Shown here in pieces: positions 59,740 to 64,000 of a DNA stretch of 64,000 nt. The position numbers and the translations under genes were made by a program. Position 1 is the stretch's first letter; each line of letters opens with the position of its first letter. Under the pieces are notes generated by a model that worked only from the letters and a program-made list of their open reading frames with translations, was not told where the DNA came from and ran no database searches. Source of the stretch: Chlorops oryzae (Eukaryota > Arthropoda > Insecta > Diptera > Chloropidae); NCBI GenBank assembly GCA_020466095.1, contig CM035806.1, positions 126,405,393 to 126,469,392 on the forward strand, read 5' to 3'.

Positions 59740-60075
59740 ATGAACATTCAACTACGTCGCAGCGCTGCAGCAAGTGTTGCGGCGGCAGCATCATTGGCCT
59801 GCGAAAATATTCGGGAAATGCTTCAATGGAAAGCAAAATGTATAAATAATGGTCAAGAGAATCTGCTGCTGGAATCTTTCCAGCTTCAACGTTTCACTTC
59901 GACGATCGAAAATAGCTTAGAAGTGTGCCATTGCTTCTCTTGTTGTTTTTGTTTTTTCTTTCGAATCGCTTGTTGTTGTTATTTGTCGCTACTTCTGCAT
60001 TGCATTTTTTGTTCGCTGCGATCGTTGAAAATATACGAATTGATTGAATTTGAGAGAATCCTTTGCACCGGATAA
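59740..60075 (+). CDS. Weak candidate first exon, unrecognised
   Basis: A 111-residue frame from ATG after GGTGCAAGTGCA. The first 62 residues have balanced composition: a basic, Ala-rich start (RRSAAASVAAAASLACENIR), then an amphipathic stretch with REMLQWKAKCINNGQ and LLLESFQLQRFTSTIENSLE. After that the frame enters T-rich sequence (TTGTTGTTTTTGTTTT) and becomes Cys/Phe/Leu low-complexity, so any real exon would end near 59925, though no strong splice donor is seen. It could equally be chance. No family recognised and no neighbouring exon found. Confidence 0.15.
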   Translation: MNIQLRRSAAASVAAAASLACENIREMLQWKAKCINNGQENLLLESFQLQRFTSTIENSLEVCHCFSCCFCFFFRIACCCYLSLLLHCIFCSLRSLKIYELIEFERILCTG

Positions 60076-60289
60076 CGTTGACCTCAAAGAATCCGAATCC
60101 GAATACGATTCGTGGTGTTCAAAGGCAATAACCGTTTAGGTTTTATATTTGAAAAGGTAGGTGGTATCTATTGTACATATATTTCGCTATGAAACTCTTG
60201 TAAATATTCATAAAAAGCGCAACAGCTGCTCACTCAATTGGCTTGTGACCCAGTGCTCTACATTTCTTGTTAATCGAGAAAGAAGAACT

Positions 60290-60291
<2 letters not shown>

Positions 60292-60349
<58 letters not shown>

Positions 60350-60374
60350 AGAAGAAGAGAGAGAGAGAGAGAGA
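60292..60374 (+). repeat. (GA)n microsatellite
   Basis: Almost pure AG repeat interrupted by AAGAGAGAAGAAGAG near 60345-60358. Frames on both strands are low-complexity (EREREREREE and its complement). Confidence 0.95.
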
Positions 60375-61239
60375 ATCTACTTTGTTTTTCTTTTTTCATA
60401 TTCCGTTTACCATTTATCCAAGCGAGTGGCTCGCTAAATGCTAAATTGCTAGGATTTTTCATAAAAGGCCTTTTCAAATGCAATTATTCGTTCGCAATTG
60501 GAATCGTAAGAATAAAAAAGTAAGAAGGCTGAAGTCGGTCAAGCCCGACTTTGATATGCCCAGCTTCCGGACAATATTGGCGCACTATTTTTTGCCTTTG
60601 CATAGGAAAGTTTCAAAAATGCAATGCATTTAGGCGTGGCGGCGGTGGGCGGATACCTTCGATTTTCACATAGGATCGTACTCGGGGCCCAACATACCTG
60701 CGTGCCAAATTTGGATTGGTCCAACCGTTTAGAAGGAGATCCGACCATAGAGAGGAACAGACAGAGGGATAAACGGACAGACGGACATGTCTAAATATTA
60801 GGGTGGATCGTTTTGTTCGAGAAAAAAAAAGCTTAATTCCACTAGTAAAAATAAAATTCTACGATTTTTTTTTAGAAAGAATGCCCAGGGAATAATATGT
60901 CAAAACCGAATTTATTTCCTGGGCTTTTCCAAAATAAGATCCATCTTAAACATTCCTAAAAGCATGCTACAAATTATTGCAACAAAAATGAAATTCTCTG
61001 CATAAATGAGCCGGTCAATTTCCTAACAAGGACTGGCGTTTTACCGTTCCAAATCCTACCGGTTATATTATTATGGCAGTTCCCTCCTCCATCGAGTTCG
61101 GCTAGTCGGCGGTCGGTAATAAACGGGTTGGTTTAAGGGCAGTCTGTAAATGACATTTTCATCAACTTAGAATATATATAAGAAATTTGTTGTTTATTTT
61201 CCTATTTGACTATCCTAAAACCAGACAAAATTACGAAAA

Positions 61240-61405
61240 TTGACCCAAAGAACTGACCTAGGGTTAGCCGTTTTGCTGACTAGTCCCTCTCCAGTGACAG
61301 GCCCATGTTAAAAAGGTCAGTTGAATACATTAGAATTGGAGTTATGAGGGGACTAGTACTGGTAACATCAAGGGCTGACCGAAGGCTACACTTGGGTCAG
61401 TCCAT
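61240..61405. repeat. Imperfect palindrome inside the 60801 element
   Basis: TTGACCCAAAG..GACTAGTCCCTCTCC on the left is loosely complementary to GAGGGGACTAGTAC..CTTGGGTCAGTC on the right. The central pairs ACTAGTCCC/GGGACTAGT are exact. It could be an old insertion or an internal structural repeat. Confidence 0.4.
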
Positions 61406-61669
61406 ATTACTGCAGGGATTCTACATAGTCAAAAATATTTTTAAATCGAATTGTTCTGTTTTTGATACGTAGCATAATTTTAGGCATAAAAATACTTATA
61501 TAATTTTTTGCTTGAAGAATCAACATTATTCGGTCATTTTAAAATATTTATTAGAGAAAATATAAAAATTTTTCCGTGGCTGAGTTTTGAGAATATAGGT
61601 AAAAGTGATTGTTTTTCTTTTTTTTAGAGATGTTTTCACCAACAATTCCGATAAAATTATTTCGAATAA

Positions 61670-62127
61670 AGGGCCCTCTCCAGCTCTGTCAGAAATGAAA
61701 AACTTCATATAAAAAAAAGCTTAAGTAATGCTGAAGGAATTTTTGTGTCAGAAATTTTCTGTTAACAGTCTCCTGTTCGTCAAAGAGTAGTTTCTGTTTT
61801 CGCTCCCTTTTTTGCTGTAAATAAAACACGGTAACACAAATTTTTCTGTTAGAAATATTGAATTTTCCGTTCTTTCTGAAAGGAATTTTGACAGCAAAGC
61901 CAAGTTCGAAAAAAATTAAATGGATTTAACAAGGTTCAATGTGTAATTTTCAGAAATGGATAAATGAAATCAAAAATTTTCGATTATAAGAAACGTCTTG
62001 ACGTAAAATATATAGATATATAGATTGTCACTATTGCATTAAAAAATGAAATTATGCTACGTTTTTCCCTTTAAGGAATATTTAGAAAATTCCTGCTGAG
62101 ATTCCTTACAGAGCTGGAGAGGGCCCT
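61670..62127. mobile_element. PIF/Harbinger-like MITE, AGGGCCCTCTCCAG family, copy 1
   Basis: The left end AGGGCCCTCTCCAGCTCTGT and the right end ACAGAGCTGGAGAGGGCCCT are perfect 20-base inverted repeats; TAA flanks both sides (61667-61669 and 62128-62130). After the left end, GTCAGAAATGAAAAACTTCA matches the copy at 51099. The 60-residue frame at 61526-61708 is incidental. Confidence 0.88.
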
Positions 62128-62377
62128 TAAAGCACGGAACACCTTTGTTTACAAAAGCGCAAGGTTAAAGTTCCCATTTGACCTATGGTTTCTTCGGCAT
62201 AATTATTAAGTATGGCCTATAGAATAATGTTCTGCTAGTGGAATAGGAGGTTAGAAAATCGATCCACCTTACGAAATATATATGTATATACATATATTTG
62301 TCTACAATTACGAAGAATAGTTCTAGCTGTTACAAGATATGCACAAATCTTATATACCCACCATACACTGGGTATAA

Positions 62378-63662
62378 AAATATTTAAAAACAAGAATGAA
62401 ACGAATGAATTGAATACAGCTACAAAGCAACATTCAGTGACTTCGGATTTGAATGCGTAGAGAGAAGAAGTTCCACGGCTCAGAATGTGAGAATTTCTAT
62501 TCTCATCGCATCTCTACTTTTCGCTTTCCCATTGATTAAAGCATTGAACAATGTACAATGGACGCGCTCAGCAGGAGATAGGACGCAAAGCGAGCCGAGC
62601 CGAGCCGAGGCGCAACGCCTTTCCATATGATTTATGCACAACTCTTCCGCTATAATGCATCCGCATACGCGCGGATAAGATCGCATTTAATCGTTCAGGC
62701 AGCTCATTCAGTTGTGGCTGGTTACTTAGTTGGTTAGTTGGTTGGCACAGGCATGGCATGCTGGCCCAAGTGGAGCGAAATATTCTGCCCAATGCCATAT
62801 TCTCATCGTAACACGTCACTGCGTCACGGCGGCGCAGGCCAATTAGAAGCGACAAGCGAAGACCAGGCCAGGCCAGGCCAGACCGGACCGGACCGGACCA
62901 GGTCTAACCGAACTAAACTATATATGTATGTATGTAGCCCATCCAGACGTACGAAGAGAGCCTGCAATGGCCTGCAGGCAAGATTGCTTATTTTCGCGTG
63001 TTTTCACAACGCCCGCTCATGGTGATGCTGTTGATTTTTTCCCCTTCTTCCCTCTTGCTGGTGTACGTCGTCTACTTGCGTCGCGTCGCCTCTTTCAACG
63101 CAGTAAACGTTGTCCTCGACGATATGGCATATGGCGGCATTGAAGTTTAGTGCTGATTAAAGCACATTTTCAAGATTGATTACCGCCGAGAGTCGAAGGT
63201 GCAAGCTACAAGGCCCAAAATAGGTCGATTCTTTTCCGTTTTGACTTTCTTCTTTCAGCCAGTTGGCCACCCACACGGGCTGCTAACAACGTCAACGTTT
63301 GTGCGAACGCGCACGCATGCGCATGCGAGCATATGCTCTCTGATCGTAACTCTCAAGTCTATTAACAATAGACTTTTACGTTTATTGCTGTTGCTGTCGC
63401 TGTCGCTGTTATTGCCGTTGTTACTGCAGCTGCAGCTGCAACTGGAGTTACCATACACCATGCATCCATCCATCCACCCACCCAAGACAAAATTTTACAT
63501 GTCCGACTGAAAATACGTGCTTCGGGAGGAATTGTTTTTTTTTTTGTTTTCTATTTTGCAGAGATTACTTCTTAAGCGGCACTTCCACATAATAATTTCA
63601 AATGTCGAATGGCTTTTAAGCTGCTGCTGCTCTGTCTAGTACATATATATTATCTTTAAGAT
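62378..63662. other. Unrecognised sequence with pentamer and GCTGTT repeats
   Basis: GAGCCGAGCCGAGCCGAGG (62592-62610), CAGGCCAGGCCAGGCC and GACCGGACCGGACCGGACC (62862-62900), CTGTTGCTGTCGCTGTCGCT (63388-63408). Several 60-100-residue frames without domains. No gene supported. Confidence 0.4.
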
Positions 63663-63840
63663 AGGTTAGGTTAGTGTGGCAGCTACCTTAGGCATCAAAT
63701 GGGCCCATTGTGATACCACGTATAATTTGAAAACAAAGAACAGAAACTAAAAAAACGACACAAAAATCCACGACATCAGCTGGGAGTCGAACCCAGGGCC
63801 TCTCTCGCTTCGTAAATTGGCATCTCAGCCAACTGCGGCT
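63663..63840 (-). mobile_element. tRNA-derived SINE, copy 2
   Basis: Same element and orientation as 51712-51893: A box TGGCTGAGATGC (63820-63831), exact B box GGTTCGACTCC (63783-63793), the same perfect T arm, and the GTATCACAATGGGCCCATTT tail block. The head stops at AGCCGCAGTTGG, shorter than copy 1. The tail ends CCACACTAACCTAACCTATC. Confidence 0.85.
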
Positions 63841-64000
63841 AACAAATACATATGTATGTATATGTATTCTCTTTAGAGCGACGTAAAGTACGAACGAAGG
63901 AACAAAGTCATCTTCCCTGCCACTACAATCGGTATAAGATTGGCAAAATTCCACCTATAAAAATTTAACTAAAAGCATCGTCGCACAGCTCAATTTTGGC

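Larger units (their letters stand above)
60801..62268. mobile_element. TTA-flanked inverted-repeat element, 1468 bp
   Basis: The left end GGGTGGATCGTTTT and the right end AAAATCGATCCACC are inverted repeats; further in, ATTCCACTAG (left) matches CTAGTGGAAT (right). TTA flanks both sides (60798-60800 and 62269-62271). GGG ends with a TWA duplication fit PIF/Harbinger; TA with Tc1/mariner is the alternative. No transposase frame. It carries the TAA-flanked MITE at 61670. Confidence 0.8.
60516..62377 (-). mobile_element. Family-B INE-1/Helentron-like element split by an insertion
   Basis: The 3' part, 60516-60797, runs AAGTAAG, inverted hairpin AAGTCGG/TCAAGC/CCGACTT, GGGGCCCAACATACCTGCGT, CAGACGGACATGTCTAAAT. 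The 5' part, 62272-62377, runs ACGAAATATATATGTATATA, TAGCTGTTACAAGATATGCA, CCATACACTGGGTATA. The two halves match the order in intact copies; 1468 bp of foreign sequence lies between them. Confidence 0.88.

Overview
The window looks like non-coding DNA from a higher fly (Diptera, Cyclorrhapha). It is AT-rich, full of TATGTATGTACATA-type simple repeats, and contains INE-1/DINE-1-like elements with GTCCGTCTGTCC cores and 'TATACCC...GGGTATA' ends. A tephritid or related family is plausible, but this is inference because no gene anchors the species. I recognise no protein-coding gene. The longest open frames are low-complexity Ser/Leu readings of CT repeats or readings through transposon copies. 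Two short frames near 58.7 and 59.7 kb are the only weak exon candidates. The window is best read as an intergenic or long-intron stretch.

Four kinds of material fill most of the recognisable sequence. (1) Helentron-associated (INE-1-like) elements occur in two families. Family A starts TATACCCGACACAC; family B starts TATACCCAGCGTAAGC. Both carry a 5' hairpin, a GTCY-repeat core and a 3' hairpin, and both end TTACTTGTTT. Copies lie at 0.15-2.2, 9.2, 15.3, 29.0, 36.6, 39.4, 48.8, 55.3 and 60.5 kb. (2) There are many small inverted-repeat DNA transposons (MITEs), several with target-site duplications (TSDs) that can be read directly: exact 8-bp hAT-type (18475, 20919, 47797, 48501), exact 9-bp (29867 and 49792, same 194-bp family), 3-bp TAA/TTA of PIF/Harbinger type (24161, 51099, 60801, 61670), and TA-flanked pogo/Tigger-like (8651, 53833). 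(3) Long CT/GA tracts and minisatellites occur at 2.9-6.4, 11.8-12.2, 22.8, 32.3-33.1, 33.9-34.6, 44.3 and 60.3 kb. (4) Two copies of a tRNA-derived SINE lie at 51.7 and 63.7 kb.

Layout: 0-6.4 kb holds two family-B copies, a 926-bp foldback element with 285-bp arms, and CT arrays. 6.4-12.8 kb is mostly unrecognised with small MITEs. 12.8-15.2 kb is a direct duplication of about 0.9 kb, each copy holding a palindromic MITE. 16.5-22.5 kb holds four or more larger inverted-repeat elements. 22.5-29 kb is sparse. 29-37.5 kb holds two family-A copies, MITEs, and oppositely oriented CT and GA tracts. 39.4-40.6 kb is a full family-B copy with a 127-bp tandem array. 47.8-51.6 kb is a nearly continuous cluster of at least eight nested or abutting MITEs. 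60.5-62.4 kb is a three-level nest (family B > TTA-flanked element > TAA-flanked element).

I found no multi-gene system. What stands out is the transposon archaeology: insertion order, TSDs and empty sites can be read by eye, and several non-autonomous families here may not be described.
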